Shown: positions 9,948 through 20,864 of the stretch, one piece after another
Layout of the letters: every line of letters starts with the position of its first letter
Numbering within the stretch: position 1 is the stretch's first letter
Assembly (NCBI GenBank): GCA_011391285.1
Contig: JAABQU010000233.1
Coordinates: forward strand, 42,961-106,960
Direction: 5' to 3'
DNA from: Thiobacillus sp.
GTDB taxonomy: Bacteria; Pseudomonadota; Gammaproteobacteria; Burkholderiales; Thiobacillaceae
DNA: 64,000 nt
Made by a program: the position numbers and the translations under genes
Notes under the pieces: model-generated
Seen by the model: only the letters and a program-made list of their open reading frames with translations
What the model was told of the DNA's origin: nothing
The model's database searches: none

Positions 9948-10703
9948 TCAGGCCGGCGGCTCGCCCATCAGCGGGCGCATCGCGGTGAGCAGGCTGTTGA
10001 AGATGCGCGGGTGCTGCTTCTCCTGTTCGGCCAGCATCTGCTTCATCGCATAACGTTGCTGCGGCTTGGCAAAACAGGCGGGGCAGTTCTCGAAAATCAC
10101 CGGCAGGCCGGCGTCGGCGGCGAAGGCGCGGGTCTGGCGTTCGCGTACGTAGGCAAACGGCCGGATGATGCGCAGGTCGCCGGCATCGTTGAGATAGTGC
10201 GGCGACATGGTCCGGAGCTTGCCGCCGAACAGCATCGACATCATCAGCGTCTCGGCCAGATCGTCCAGGTGCTGCGCCAGCGCGATGACATTGCAGTTCT
10301 GCTCGCGGGCGACGCGGTAGAGAATGCCGCGCCGCATTCTTGAGCAATACGCGCAGTAGGAATCGGAATCCCTGGTCAGCGTCTTCTGCGCCTCTTCCAG
10401 GATGGGTTGCGACTCGAGGAAATAGGGCACGCCGAGTTCCGCCATGTAGGGCTTCAAGGGCGCAGGGTCGTACTGGTCGGATTGCGGATCGACCGTGCAG
10501 GCGAGCAACTCGAATTTGACCGGGGCCTTCTGTTGCAGGTGGTGCAGCGTGTGCAGCAAGGAAAGCGAATCCTTGCCGCCCGAGAGCCCAAGCAGGATGC
10601 GGTCGCCGTCGCGGATCATGCGGTAGTCGCCGATGGCACGGCCGGCGCCGGTGATGAGCGAGCGCGCCGGTTTCACCCAGCCGGTCGGGGCGTCGTGGCT
10701 CAT
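9948..10703 (-). CDS. ttcA: tRNA 2-thiocytidine biosynthesis protein TtcA
   Basis: A 251-aa PP-loop ATPase that thiolates cytidine 32 of some tRNAs. The PP-loop SGGKDS lies near residue 41. CAYCSRMRRGILY and, later, NCPACF supply the cysteines expected to hold the iron-sulfur cluster and carry sulfur. It is shorter at both ends than the E. coli protein. Its ATG overlaps the TGA of msbA, so it is the last gene of mgtE-msbA-ttcA, with no obvious functional link. Confidence 0.92.
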   Translation of the reverse strand: MSHDAPTGWVKPARSLITGAGRAIGDYRMIRDGDRILLGLSGGKDSLSLLHTLHHLQQKAPVKFELLACTVDPQSDQYDPAPLKPYMAELGVPYFLESQPILEEAQKTLTRDSDSYCAYCSRMRRGILYRVAREQNCNVIALAQHLDDLAETLMMSMLFGGKLRTMSPHYLNDAGDLRIIRPFAYVRERQTRAFAADAGLPVIFENCPACFAKPQQRYAMKQMLAEQEKQHPRIFNSLLTAMRPLMGEPPA

Positions 10704-12442
10704 GCGGAAAACTGCAGCGCGTGCAACTGCGCGTAGCGTCCCTGTTTGGCGATCAAGTCGGCGTGGCTGCCGGTCTCGACGATATGCCCGCCTTCCAGCA
10801 CGATGATGCGGTCAGCGCGCTCCACAGTGGAGAGCCGGTGGGCGATGACCAGCGTGGTGCGGTTTTGCATCAGCGTTTCGAGCGCCGCTTGCACGTGGCG
10901 TTCTGATTCGTTGTCGAGCGCCGAGGTGGCTTCGTCGAGAATCAGCAGGGGGGCGTTTTTCAGGATCGCGCGGGCAATGGCGATGCGCTGGCGCTGTCCG
11001 CCGGAGAGCCGCATGCCGTTCTCGCCGATCAGCGTCTGCAGGCCGTCGGGCATGGACTGGATAAAGTCCCAGGCATGGGCTGCGATGCAGGCGGCCCGAA
11101 TCTCGTCAGGCGTGGCATCGCGTTTCGTTCCATAGGCGATGTTGTGCGCCAGCGTGTCGTTGAACAGCACCACATCCTGCGAGACCAGCGCGATGTGGCT
11201 GCGCAGGTTCTGCAGGCGGATGTCGTGGATGTCGATGCCATCGAGTGTGATCGTGCCGGAATCGGGGTCGTAGAAACGCGGCACCAGATTGGCCAGCGTC
11301 GTCTTGCCCGAGCCCGAGGCACCGACCAGCGCCACGGTCTCGCCGGGCGCGATGTCGAGGGTGATGTGATCCAGCGCGGGAACGGTCTTGCCGGGATAGG
11401 TCAGCGTCACGTCGCGCAGTGCCAACCGTCCTTCGATGCGGGTGAGTGCGCGGGTGCCGGTGTCGCGTTCGGCGTCCTGGTCGAGCATCGCGAATATGGT
11501 TTCGGCGGCAGCCAGGCCGCGCTGCAGCTGGTCGTTGACCGCAGTGAGCCTTTTGAGCGGACCGAACAGCAGCAGCATGGCCATGAAGAAGGCGACGAAT
11601 CCACCCACCGTGGTGGTGTTGCTCGATGCCTGCCCGGCCGCGATGTAGACGATGATCGCCAGCGCACTCGCTGCGATCAACTGGATGATGGGGTCGTAGA
11701 TCGCGTTGGCAGCAACGCGCTTCATCTCGTACTGGCGCGCCAGATTGGCGGCCTGATTAAAGCGGCTCTGCTCGTAGTCCTCGCCGCCGTAGAGCTTGAC
11801 CACGCGATGACCGCCCACCGCCTCGTCGATGACCTGGGTGAGGTCGCCGATGTTCTGTTGCGCCTTGCGCGACAGGCCACGCAGCCGCGTGCTGGCCACA
11901 CGCACCACCCACAAGGTGAGCGGCACCATCGCGAACACGATCAGCGTCAGTTGCCAGTTCAGCCATAGCAAATAGCCCAGCAGTCCCAGAATCGTCACGG
12001 TGTCGCGCACCAGCGTGGTGAGCGAAGTGGTGGCCGACTGCGTGACCTGGGTGACGTTGAACGCCAGATAGGCAATCAGCTGGCCACTGGGGTTCTGGTC
12101 GAAGTAGCGCGTCGGCAGCGTCATCAGCTTGTCGAACATGGCGGCGCGCAGGTCCATCACCAGGCGGCTGCCCACCCAGGCCATGCAGTAGGTGCTGATG
12201 AAGGCGGTCACGCCGCGCACCACGAACAAGGCCAGGAGCAACATCGGAATCCAGCGGATGAAGTCCTGGTTCTTGGCAACAAGACCCTCGTCGAGCAGCG
12301 GCTTGAACAGTGCCGGCAGCAGCGGTTCGGTGGCAGCGGTGAGGACCAGCGCGACGAGAGACAGCGCAAACATGCGCCAGTAAGGCTTTACATAGCGCAG
12401 CAGGCGCAGATACAGGGTCTTGCTGTCAGGGACCGCCTTCAT
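10700..12442 (-). CDS. msbA: lipid A export ABC transporter MsbA
   Basis: A 580-aa fused membrane and ATPase half-transporter that flips lipid A-core across the inner membrane. Residues 1-310 hold six membrane segments. The C-terminal ATPase has Walker A GASGSGKTT, signature LSGGQRQR, Walker B LLILDEATSALD and the switch histidine in VIAHRLSTV. Start and stop both form ATGA overlaps with mgtE and ttcA. It fits the lipid A acyltransferases at the window start. Confidence 0.93.
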   Translation of the reverse strand: MKAVPDSKTLYLRLLRYVKPYWRMFALSLVALVLTAATEPLLPALFKPLLDEGLVAKNQDFIRWIPMLLLALFVVRGVTAFISTYCMAWVGSRLVMDLRAAMFDKLMTLPTRYFDQNPSGQLIAYLAFNVTQVTQSATTSLTTLVRDTVTILGLLGYLLWLNWQLTLIVFAMVPLTLWVVRVASTRLRGLSRKAQQNIGDLTQVIDEAVGGHRVVKLYGGEDYEQSRFNQAANLARQYEMKRVAANAIYDPIIQLIAASALAIIVYIAAGQASSNTTTVGGFVAFFMAMLLLFGPLKRLTAVNDQLQRGLAAAETIFAMLDQDAERDTGTRALTRIEGRLALRDVTLTYPGKTVPALDHITLDIAPGETVALVGASGSGKTTLANLVPRFYDPDSGTITLDGIDIHDIRLQNLRSHIALVSQDVVLFNDTLAHNIAYGTKRDATPDEIRAACIAAHAWDFIQSMPDGLQTLIGENGMRLSGGQRQRIAIARAILKNAPLLILDEATSALDNESERHVQAALETLMQNRTTLVIAHRLSTVERADRIIVLEGGHIVETGSHADLIAKQGRYAQLHALQFSA

Positions 12443-13881
12443 AGCAGCAGGATGGTGGCAAGGCCGAGGAAGATGAAGAAGCCCATGCTGTCGGTGGTAA
12501 AGGTGAGCAGTACCGACGAGCCGACGGCCGGATCACGCTTCATGCGTTCCAGCGTCATCGGGATGAAGATGCCGGCCAGCGCGGCGACAATCAGGTTGAG
12601 CAGCATCGCCAGCGCCATCACTCCGCCCAACGCAACGTTGTCGTACAGAAGCCAGGCGAAGACACCGACCACCGAGCCCCACAGCAGTCCGTTGAACAGG
12701 GCGACGCCGAGTTCCTTCACGACCAGGCGGCGTGCGTTGGCCTGGGTGATCTGGCCCAGCGCCAGGCCGCGCACGATCAGCGCGATGGTCTGGTTGCCGG
12801 TGTTGCCGCCGATGCCGGCGATGATGGGCATCAGCGCCGCCAGGGCGGCGAGCTTTTCGATGCTGCCCTCGAACGCGCCGATCACGCGCGACGCGATGAA
12901 GGCGGTGGCGAGATTGATCGACAGCCACATCCAGCGGTTCTTGGCCGAGCGCCAGACGGTGGAGAACAGGTCTTCCTCCTCCTTCAGGCCGGCCATCGAC
13001 AGCATGTCGGCGTCGGCCGATTCGCGGATGTAGTCGACCACCGCATCGACCGTGAGACGGCCGATCAGCCGCCCCTGTATATCCACTACCGGCGCCATCA
13101 CCAGGTCGTAGCGCTCGAACGCCTGAGCGGCTTCCTGCGCCTCGTCCTCGGGGTGGAACTTGACGAAATCCTCGACCATGACTGCTGCCACCGAAACTTC
13201 CGGGTCGGAGGTCAACAGTCTTTTCAGCGGCAGCACGCCGATGATCGCGTCGTCGCGGTCCACCACGAACAGTTTGTCGAGCTGGTCGGGCAGTTCGCCC
13301 AGGCGGCGCAGGTAGCGCAGCGCGACTTCCAGGGTGACGTCGGCGCGGATCGTCACCATCTCGAAGTCCATCAGCGCGCCCACCGTATCTTCCGGATAGG
13401 CCAGCGCAGATTGAAGGTGCGCGCGCTTCTGCGCATCGAGGGTGGTGAGCAGTTCCTGGATCACGTCGTGCGGCAGATCGGCCGCGATGTCGGCGATCTC
13501 GTCGGTGTCCAGCGACTCGGCGGCGGCCAGCAGTTCCGCCTTGTCCATCGTCTGGATCAGCGATTCGCGAACCGAGTCGGACACCTCCAGCAGAATTTCG
13601 CCGTCGTTCTCCGCGCTGACCAGGCTCCATACCAGTCGGCGCTCGTCCAGCGGCAGCGCTTCCAGGATGTAGGCGATGTCGGCCGGGTGCAGGGCTTCCA
13701 GCTTGCGCTGCAGCTCGTTCAGGTTCTGCTTGTGGACCAGGTTTTCCACCAGATCCTGACGCGGCCCCCCCTGTTTGTGGACGAGTTCCTCCACCAGCCG
13801 CATCTTGGCGAGCAGGTCTTGCACCTGCGCGAGGTGGGCCTCCAGGTTGTCCTGCGACTGGCTTTCGAGGGTGTCGGTCAT
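12439..13881 (-). CDS. mgtE: magnesium transporter MgtE
   Basis: A 480-aa Mg2+ channel. Residues 1-150 form the helical MgtE N domain (ADIAYILEALPLDERRLVW and related repeats). Two CBS domains follow (about 155-285), which sense Mg2+ and gate the pore. Five membrane helices follow, with PIIAGIGGNTGNQ in the pore region. First gene of the mgtE-msbA-ttcA operon. Confidence 0.95.
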   Translation of the reverse strand: MTDTLESQSQDNLEAHLAQVQDLLAKMRLVEELVHKQGGPRQDLVENLVHKQNLNELQRKLEALHPADIAYILEALPLDERRLVWSLVSAENDGEILLEVSDSVRESLIQTMDKAELLAAAESLDTDEIADIAADLPHDVIQELLTTLDAQKRAHLQSALAYPEDTVGALMDFEMVTIRADVTLEVALRYLRRLGELPDQLDKLFVVDRDDAIIGVLPLKRLLTSDPEVSVAAVMVEDFVKFHPEDEAQEAAQAFERYDLVMAPVVDIQGRLIGRLTVDAVVDYIRESADADMLSMAGLKEEEDLFSTVWRSAKNRWMWLSINLATAFIASRVIGAFEGSIEKLAALAALMPIIAGIGGNTGNQTIALIVRGLALGQITQANARRLVVKELGVALFNGLLWGSVVGVFAWLLYDNVALGGVMALAMLLNLIVAALAGIFIPMTLERMKRDPAVGSSVLLTFTTDSMGFFIFLGLATILLL

Positions 13882-13956
13882 GGCGCGGAAGTCAAAAAGG
13901 CCCCGCGATTGTAACGCGCTATGGCGCGCAAGCGCCTGCTCGCGAGGCGCATCAAC

Positions 13957-14658
13957 TCAGCGCGGAACCTGCGCGTGACTCATATAGCGCTTGATGACCG
14001 CAACGCGGCGCTGGTAGCTGCGCGAGCCACGGTTGTGTTCATACCAGCGCGGGTTGGGCACCATCGCCGCCATGCGGGCGGCCTGGTCGCGGTTGAGGTT
14101 GGCGGCAGAGGTCTTGTAGTAGCGGCGGGCGGCCGCTTCGGCGCCGTAGATGCCGTTGCCCCACTCGATCACGTTCAGGTACACCTCGAGGATGCGGCGC
14201 TTGTTCCAGGTGGCTTCGATCATCAGGGTGATCACAGCTTCCTGGCCTTTGCGGATGAAGCTGCGCTCGCCTGACAGGAACAGGTTTTTGGCGAGCTGCT
14301 GGCTGATGGTGGAGCCGCCGGCGACGAGCTTGCCTTTCTTCAGGTTTTTTTCGACGGCCTTCTGGATGCCTTCGACATCGAAGCCTTCATGCTCGATGAA
14401 TTTGGCATCTTCGGCGGCGATGATGGCGCGTTTCAGATGGATGGAAATGCGATCGTAGGGCACCCACTTGTGGCGCAATTCGGCGTCGGGATTCTTGTCC
14501 TGCTGGCGCGCCAGGCCCGCTTCCATGAAGGCGGTGGAGGTCGGGTTGTGATCGATCCACCACAGCACATGCGCGAAGATCCATAACTGATACAGCAGCA
14601 CCAGACCGACTGCCGCCGCCACGCCCTTGCCGAGCCAGCGCAATGCGGTGCGCATCAT
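13957..14658 (-). CDS. mtgA: monofunctional peptidoglycan glycosyltransferase MtgA
   Basis: A 233-aa GT51 enzyme that polymerises lipid II into glycan strands. It has one N-terminal membrane anchor (about residues 12-30), the catalytic Glu in [14 protein letters not shown], the [16 protein letters not shown] motif and the [15 protein letters not shown] motif. No transpeptidase domain is present. Its ATG overlaps the aroE TGA, an arrangement common in betaproteobacteria. Confidence 0.95.
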   Translation of the reverse strand: MMRTALRWLGKGVAAAVGLVLLYQLWIFAHVLWWIDHNPTSTAFMEAGLARQQDKNPDAELRHKWVPYDRISIHLKRAIIAAEDAKFIEHEGFDVEGIQKAVEKNLKKGKLVAGGSTISQQLAKNLFLSGERSFIRKGQEAVITLMIEATWNKRRILEVYLNVIEWGNGIYGAEAAARRYYKTSAANLNRDQAARMAAMVPNPRWYEHNRGSRSYQRRVAVIKRYMSHAQVPR

Positions 14659-15449
14659 GTGCGCAGGCTCGCGATGACCGGCGCGGTATCAGGGCGGACG
14701 CCCCGCCACAGATAAAATGCTTCGGCGGCCTGCTCGACCAGCATGCCGAGGCCATCGGCGGTGGCCGAGCCGTGGCTGCGCGCGAACGCGAGGAAGGGCG
14801 TGTCGCGTCCGTACATCATGTCGTAGGCCAGCGTGCCGGCGGTGACGATGCGCGGCGACAGCGGCGGCAATTCGCCGGCGAGGCTGGCGGCGGTGGCGTT
14901 GATGACGAGATCGAAGGGCGTGTCGACAGCATCGAAGCCGCATGCACGGATACCGCGGCCGAACAGCTTGGCCAGTTCCTGCGCGCGCCCGATGGTGCGG
15001 TTGGCGATGACGAGCTCGGCAGGGGACTGCTCCAGCAGGGGGTCGATCACCCCGCGCGCGGCGCCGCCCGCGCCAACCAGCAGGATGCGTTTACCGGCAA
15101 GCGCGCAATGGAGGTTGCGGGTGAGGTCGGCCACCAGGCCGGCGCCATCGGTGTTGTCGCCGAGGATGCCGTCATCAAATAGCAGGGTATTCACTGCGCC
15201 CGCGCGCTGGGCACGCGGGCTCAGGCGGCTGGCCAGTTTGTACGCTTCTTCCTTGAACGGCACGGTGACGTTGGCGCCACGCCCGCCCGCCGTGACGAAG
15301 GCCGCCACGCTGGCGGCAAATCCGTCTTTCGGCGCGAGGATGGCCTCGTAGCTCATGTCCTGCCCTGTCTGGCGGGCAAAGGCAGCATGAATCTGCGGGG
15401 ATTTGGAGTGGGCAATCGGGTGCCCGAATACGGCGTAGCGATCGGTCAT
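14655..15449 (-). CDS. aroE: shikimate dehydrogenase
   Basis: A 264-aa NADP-dependent enzyme of aromatic amino acid synthesis. It has the substrate loop AHSKSPQIH near residue 15, the catalytic lysine in [10 protein letters not shown], the NADP loop [11 protein letters not shown] and the C-terminal [13 protein letters not shown] helix. It starts at the ATG at 15449 and overlaps mtgA at its end. Confidence 0.96.
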   Translation of the reverse strand: MTDRYAVFGHPIAHSKSPQIHAAFARQTGQDMSYEAILAPKDGFAASVAAFVTAGGRGANVTVPFKEEAYKLASRLSPRAQRAGAVNTLLFDDGILGDNTDGAGLVADLTRNLHCALAGKRILLVGAGGAARGVIDPLLEQSPAELVIANRTIGRAQELAKLFGRGIRACGFDAVDTPFDLVINATAASLAGELPPLSPRIVTAGTLAYDMMYGRDTPFLAFARSHGSATADGLGMLVEQAAEAFYLWRGVRPDTAPVIASLRT

Positions 15450-15500
15450 GGCGCGCTATTCTAAAGCGCGCCGGCATGACACGGTGGGCTTTGTATATTC

Positions 15501-15956
15501 TTAGCCTTGCGTCCAGGGCAGGCCGCGCTGCTTCCAGCCGTTGAGTTCGTTGCGGTGGCCGGTGGCTTTGTTGAGGTCGCCCTCGAAGCCTTCCAGCACG
15601 TTGTAGCAGCTGCCGCGCCCGGCCTCGGTACAGGCCACGGCAGCCCGATGCGAGCGTGGGCCGCTGCGGCAGATGAAAATCAGCAGCGACTCCGGATCAG
15701 TGGCCTGCGCAAGCTGGGCGAGAAAGTGCGGGTTGAGCACCCACCCCGGCCAGGACTGCCATTCGACATGCACCGCGCCGGGAATGGCGCCGTTCAGTTC
15801 AAGCTCCGCTTGCGAGCGCACATCGATCAGTTGCGCCCCGGGCGCGAGGTGCAATAGCTCGTAAGCCTCATGCGGCAGCAGGGCGCCGGCAATCAGCCAA
15901 GAATGAGCATCGCTGCGGCCATGTGCAGTATCGAGCAACTCGGTGATGCGGCCCAT
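15501..15956 (-). CDS. rhodanese-domain protein
   Basis: A 151-aa single-domain rhodanese-like protein. The active-site loop ICRSGPRSHRAA contains the catalytic cysteine, and LIDVRSQAEL with an IPGAVHVEW turn precedes it. A C-terminal NEL/NGWKQRGLPW tail is typical. The start at 15956 follows AAAAGGAGTTCACC, whereas the open frame to 16106 has no such site. The gene is divergent from glnA. Its sulfur acceptor is unknown. Confidence 0.87.
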   Translation of the reverse strand: MGRITELLDTAHGRSDAHSWLIAGALLPHEAYELLHLAPGAQLIDVRSQAELELNGAIPGAVHVEWQSWPGWVLNPHFLAQLAQATDPESLLIFICRSGPRSHRAAVACTEAGRGSCYNVLEGFEGDLNKATGHRNELNGWKQRGLPWTQG

Positions 15957-16028
15957 GGTGAACTCCTTTTTTCTAGGTTCAGTATATGAAAGCCATGAGC
16001 GGACGCAATCCGCCCCAATATGGTGCGC

Positions 16029-16056
16029 CCATAACGGTGTCGCACCGTTATGGTGC
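16029..16056 (+). promoter_or_regulatory. NtrC-type enhancer site upstream of glnA
   Basis: GCACC-GTTAT-GGTGC at 16042-16056 matches the NtrC consensus GCACC-N5-GGTGC exactly. It overlaps an 11-bp perfect inverted repeat, CCATAACGGTG / CACCGTTATGG at 16029-16053, and another GGTGC lies at 16022-16026. The site sits about 75 bases upstream of the sigma-54 promoter of glnA, the usual distance for an enhancer, and the window encodes NtrB and NtrC. Confidence 0.82.
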
Positions 16057-16131
16057 CCGCCCGAGGGCGAATTCTGCCCTATCCTGGGATATGGGCCTTG
16101 TGGCACAATGATCGGCGCACGAATTTGTACA

Positions 16132-16146
16132 TGGCACGGTTGCTGC
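16132..16146 (+). promoter_or_regulatory. sigma-54 promoter of glnA
   Basis: TGGCACG-GTTG-CTGC has the -24 GG and -12 GC at the required 10-base spacing and differs from the TGGCACG-N4-TTGC consensus at one base. The predicted transcript start is near 16158, giving a leader of about 60 bases before the GAGGAG ribosome binding site of glnA. Confidence 0.85.
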
Positions 16147-16217
16147 TAAGTTGAGTTCATTCACGACATTAGTGCGTGGTGTCATCATTTTATTTATTTA
16201 GTTTGAGGAGATTCAGC

Positions 16218-17633
<1,416 letters not shown>

Positions 17634-17653
17634 TCGCGTCGCGTGCAACAGGG

Positions 17654-17679
17654 AGGGGCGGCTTCGGCCGCCTCTTTTT
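17654..17679 (+). terminator. rho-independent terminator of glnA
   Basis: AGGGGCGGC / GCCGCCTCT pairs around a UUCG loop with one G-U pair and is followed by a short T-run. It lies 20 bases after the glnA stop and separates glnA from the downstream genes. Confidence 0.88.
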
Positions 17680-17751
17680 ATTGCGGGCTTTGCAGGCGTC
17701 AAGATTGACGCCTTTTGACCGTTATCGAACGGGAACGCTACACTCGATGCC

Positions 17752-18219
17752 ATGCAAATCCTTCGTTTTCCTTTCCTGCTGTGCCTGATCCTGGCTGCCC
17801 CTGCGCAGGCGGAAATCTACAAGTACGTCGATGAGAACGGCCAGGTGACCTTTACCGATGTTTACCGAAAGGGCGCCAAGCGTATCGAACTGCCAGGCGC
17901 GCCGGCGCCGCTGCCGCCAACCGGAAAAGCGCCCGCCCGTGCCTCCAGTCCCAGCCCGGCCAATTTTCCGCGCATCGATGCCGGAACGCAGAAACGGCGC
18001 GACGACATCCGTCGCCAAGTGCTGCAGGACGAGATAGACGGCGAGCGCCGCAATGCCGATGAGGCCCGCCGCCAGTTGGCGCTGGGAGAGCGCCTGCAGG
18101 CCGGCGAGCGTGCGACCGATGCGAGCTATCGCAGTCGCGTGAGCAGACTGCGCGCCAGTGTGGAGCAGCACGAACAAAACGTCGTTTCGATCCAGCGCGA
18201 GCTTGCCAATCTGAAGTAA
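17752..18219 (+). CDS. DUF4124-domain exported protein
   Basis: A 155-aa protein with a signal peptide (cleavage probably after APAQA, about residue 20). The DUF4124 motif IYKYVDENGQVTFTD follows at once. A proline-rich linker comes next, then a charged, probably coiled-coil C-terminal half rich in Arg and Glu. It is found here between glnA and ntrB, as in several betaproteobacteria, but the function is unknown. Confidence 0.85.
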   Translation: MQILRFPFLLCLILAAPAQAEIYKYVDENGQVTFTDVYRKGAKRIELPGAPAPLPPTGKAPARASSPSPANFPRIDAGTQKRRDDIRRQVLQDEIDGERRNADEARRQLALGERLQAGERATDASYRSRVSRLRASVEQHEQNVVSIQRELANLK

Positions 18220-18220
18220 G

Positions 18221-18252
18221 CGCCTGCCCGCAAGGGGTGGGCCGTGGTTGTT
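18221..18252 (+). repeat. dispersed repeat, copy A
   Basis: The sequence just after the DUF4124 gene contains TGCCCGCAAGGGG, two bases, then GGCCGTGGTTGT. The same two blocks with the same spacing occur on the other strand at 28541-28571, 10 kb away. It is non-coding in both places. It may be a small intergenic repeat family. Confidence 0.5.
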
Positions 18253-18281
18253 CGCGACTTTTCGGCGTTACAACCGCGCTC

Positions 18282-18296
18282 TGGCACAATCAGTGC
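18282..18296 (+). promoter_or_regulatory. possible sigma-54 promoter before ntrB
   Basis: CTGGCAC-AATCA-GTGC has GG and GC at the sigma-54 spacing. The predicted start (near 18308) would fall almost on the ATG of ntrB, leaving no leader. It may therefore be a chance match, a site from which ntrB is read leaderless or from a later start, or an extended -10 for sigma-70 (TGGCACAAT). Confidence 0.35.
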
Positions 18297-18309
18297 TTCA
18301 CTTGAGTGC

Positions 18310-19365
18310 ATGAGCATGACATCGCCTTCTCCCTCCGAGTTTTCCGGACTCGATTGCTTGTCCACTGGCGCCATGGTGCTCGATGCCGACGACCGCATCC
18401 TGTACGTCAATCCGGCGGCCGAAACGCTGCTCGGAATCTCCGGCGCGCTGCTGGCAAACGATCGGATCGAGCATGCGTTTGAACGCAGCCTCGAGTTGCT
18501 GGCGGCGATTCGAACTGCGCGCAGCGAGCAGGAAACCGTCATCGAATACGAACTCGAGGTGGCTGTCGGAACGCATCCGCCGATACGCCTCGGCTGCAGC
18601 ATCACACCGCTGGAGCAACCGGCGCATGCGGTGCTGATCGAAATGCGCGCAGTCGATCCGCAGTTGCGCATTGCCCGGCTTGAGCAGGCGCGCCTGCAGC
18701 AGGAGGCCAATCGCGAACTCTTGCGCAATCTGGCACACGAAATCAAGAATCCGCTCGGCGGCATTCGCGGCGCCGCGCAATTGCTGGAGCACGAACTGCC
18801 GCGCGAAAGCCTGCGTGAATACACCCAGGTCATCATCAAGGAATCCGATCGTCTGCAGTCGCTGATGGAGCGGCTGCTGACGCCGCACCGAACGCCCCGT
18901 TTTGGTGCGGTGAATATTCACGAAGTGCTGGAACGCGTTCGCAGCCTGATTCTGGCCGAAACACCCAGCGTGACGCTGCGGCGCGATTACGACATCAGCC
19001 TGCCGGAAATTCGCGCCGACGCCGAGCAGCTGATTCAGGCCGCCCTGAACATCGCGCGCAATGCGGTGCAGGCCATGCATGGCCAGGGCGAGATCATCTT
19101 CAAGACCCGGGTGGCGCGGCAGATCACGCTCGAAAGCCGCCGCTACCGGCTGGGCCTGCGGGTCGAGATCATCGACAACGGTCCCGGCATCCCCGAGGAT
19201 ATCCGCGAGCAGATTTTCTATCCGCTGGTGTCCGGACGCGAAGGCGGCAGCGGGCTCGGGCTTGCTGTCTCGCAAACCCTGGTGGCGCAAAACCACGGCA
19301 CCATCGACTGCGAAAGCCGCCCGGGCCACACCGTGTTTTCCATATTTCTTCCCTTACCTGTCTGA
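18310..19365 (+). CDS. glnL: nitrogen regulation sensor kinase NtrB
   Basis: A 351-aa cytoplasmic histidine kinase/phosphatase that controls NtrC in response to PII. It has an N-terminal PAS domain (GAMVLDADDRILYVNPAAE), the H-box LAHEIKNPLGG near residue 147, an N-box with NAVQAM, and the ATP lid DNGPGIPEDIREQIF with GGSGLGLAVS. Start is uncertain: ATG 18310 or 18316, neither with a strong ribosome binding site. ntrC follows after 5 bases. Confidence 0.93.
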   Translation: MSMTSPSPSEFSGLDCLSTGAMVLDADDRILYVNPAAETLLGISGALLANDRIEHAFERSLELLAAIRTARSEQETVIEYELEVAVGTHPPIRLGCSITPLEQPAHAVLIEMRAVDPQLRIARLEQARLQQEANRELLRNLAHEIKNPLGGIRGAAQLLEHELPRESLREYTQVIIKESDRLQSLMERLLTPHRTPRFGAVNIHEVLERVRSLILAETPSVTLRRDYDISLPEIRADAEQLIQAALNIARNAVQAMHGQGEIIFKTRVARQITLESRRYRLGLRVEIIDNGPGIPEDIREQIFYPLVSGREGGSGLGLAVSQTLVAQNHGTIDCESRPGHTVFSIFLPLPV

Positions 19366-19370
19366 ATACC

Positions 19371-20789
19371 ATGCTGAAACCAAGCTGTGTCTGGATCATC
19401 GACGACGACCGCTCCATCCGCTGGGTGCTCGAAAAGGCGCTGCTGCGGGAGGACATTCCGTGCATGACCTTCAGTTCGGCGAGCGACGCGCTGCGCGAAC
19501 TGGAACGCGGCGAGCCCAGCGTGGTGCTGTCCGATATCCGCATGCCGGGCGTTTCCGGGCTGGAGTTGCTGCAGGCGCTCAAGGAAAGGTTGCCCAAGGT
19601 GCCGGTCATCATCATGACCGCGTATTCCGACCTCGATAGCGCGGTGGCGGCCTTCCAGGGCGGCGCGTTCGAATACCTGCCCAAGCCGTTCGACGTCGAT
19701 CAGGCGCTGGAACTGGTGCGTCGCGCGCTGGCCGAAAGCGCCAGCCGCGGCACCCCGGCGCCGAGCGAGGCGCCGATGACCGAGATGCTCGGCCAGGCAC
19801 CGGCGATGCAGGAAGTGTTCCGCGCCATCGGCAGGCTTAGCCAGTCGCACGCCACCGTGCTGATCACCGGCGAATCAGGCAGCGGCAAGGAGTTGGTCGC
19901 GCGTGCCCTGCACCGCCACAGCCCGCGCGCCGGCGGGCCGTTCATCGCGTTGAACACCGCAGCCATACCGAAGGACCTGCTGGAATCCGAACTGTTCGGC
20001 CACGAGCGCGGCGCCTTTACGGGTGCTGCCGCTCAGCGGCGCGGCCGCTTCGAGCAGGCCGATGGCGGCACACTCTTCCTCGACGAGATCGGCGACATGC
20101 CGTCCGAATTGCAGACGCGTTTGCTGCGCGTGCTGTCGGACGGCCAGTTCTATCGCGTCGGCGGGCATACACCGATCAAGGTCAACGTGCGGGTGATTGC
20201 CGCCACCCACCAGGATCTGGAAGTGCGAGTGCGCGAAGGCCTGTTCCGAGAGGACCTGTTCCATCGCCTCAACGTCATTCGCTTACGCTTGCCGGCGCTG
20301 CGCGAGCGGCGCGAGGACATTCCCTTGCTGGTGCGCCATTTCATGCAGAAAAGCGCACGCGAACTGGGGATGGAGGCCAAGGGCGTGTCGGAGGCCGCGA
20401 TGAAGACCCTGGTCAACCTGCCGTGGAGCGGCAACGTGCGCCAGCTTGAAAACGTCTGCCATTACCTGACCGTGATGGCGCCGGGCCAGGTGGTCGAGGT
20501 GGGGGACTTGCCGTCCGACCTGATGCAGGGCAACGTCGTGGCGCAATCAGGAGACTGGTTGCAGAGTCTGGCCGCCGAGGCGAGTGCGCGGCTGTCGCGT
20601 GGCGAGGCGGCGATACTCGACGAACTGACTCAGGCTTACGAAAAGACGTTGATCGAAGTGGCGCTGCGCCACACCGGCGGGCGTCGCATCGAGGCTGCGC
20701 ATCTCCTGGGCTGGGGGCGAAATACCTTGACGCGCAAGATTCACGAACTGGGAATGGATGCCGTGCCGGAGGCCGATGAATCCAAGTGA
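19371..20789 (+). CDS. glnG: nitrogen regulator NtrC (sigma-54 activator)
   Basis: A 472-aa response regulator. The receiver domain has the acidic pair IIDDD and the phosphorylated Asp in LSDIRMPG near residue 54. The AAA+ domain has Walker A GESGSGKE, the sigma-54 contact loop GAFTGA, and Walker [12 protein letters not shown] Fis-type helix-turn-helix lies at the C-terminus ([16 protein letters not shown]). It is expected to bind the site at 16042-16056 and activate glnA, and is a candidate activator for other sigma-54 promoters here. Confidence 0.96.
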   Translation: MLKPSCVWIIDDDRSIRWVLEKALLREDIPCMTFSSASDALRELERGEPSVVLSDIRMPGVSGLELLQALKERLPKVPVIIMTAYSDLDSAVAAFQGGAFEYLPKPFDVDQALELVRRALAESASRGTPAPSEAPMTEMLGQAPAMQEVFRAIGRLSQSHATVLITGESGSGKELVARALHRHSPRAGGPFIALNTAAIPKDLLESELFGHERGAFTGAAAQRRGRFEQADGGTLFLDEIGDMPSELQTRLLRVLSDGQFYRVGGHTPIKVNVRVIAATHQDLEVRVREGLFREDLFHRLNVIRLRLPALRERREDIPLLVRHFMQKSARELGMEAKGVSEAAMKTLVNLPWSGNVRQLENVCHYLTVMAPGQVVEVGDLPSDLMQGNVVAQSGDWLQSLAAEASARLSRGEAAILDELTQAYEKTLIEVALRHTGGRRIEAAHLLGWGRNTLTRKIHELGMDAVPEADESK

Positions 20790-20818
20790 GCGTTTGTTTA
20801 GGCGCGTGAAGCAGAAGC

Positions 20819-20847
20819 AAAAAAGCCGACTTCAAGTCGGCTTTTTT
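20819..20847. terminator. bidirectional rho-independent terminator
   Basis: GCCGAC / GTCGGC around a 5-base loop is flanked by six A and six T, between the convergent ntrC and grxD genes. It can serve both. Confidence 0.93.
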
Positions 20848-20864
20848 GCGTCCGCTGAGAAGGC

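Noticed and set aside
16101..16115. second sigma-54 promoter upstream of glnA
   Set aside because: TGGCACAATGATCGG lacks the -12 GC at the right place; the site at 16132 is better.
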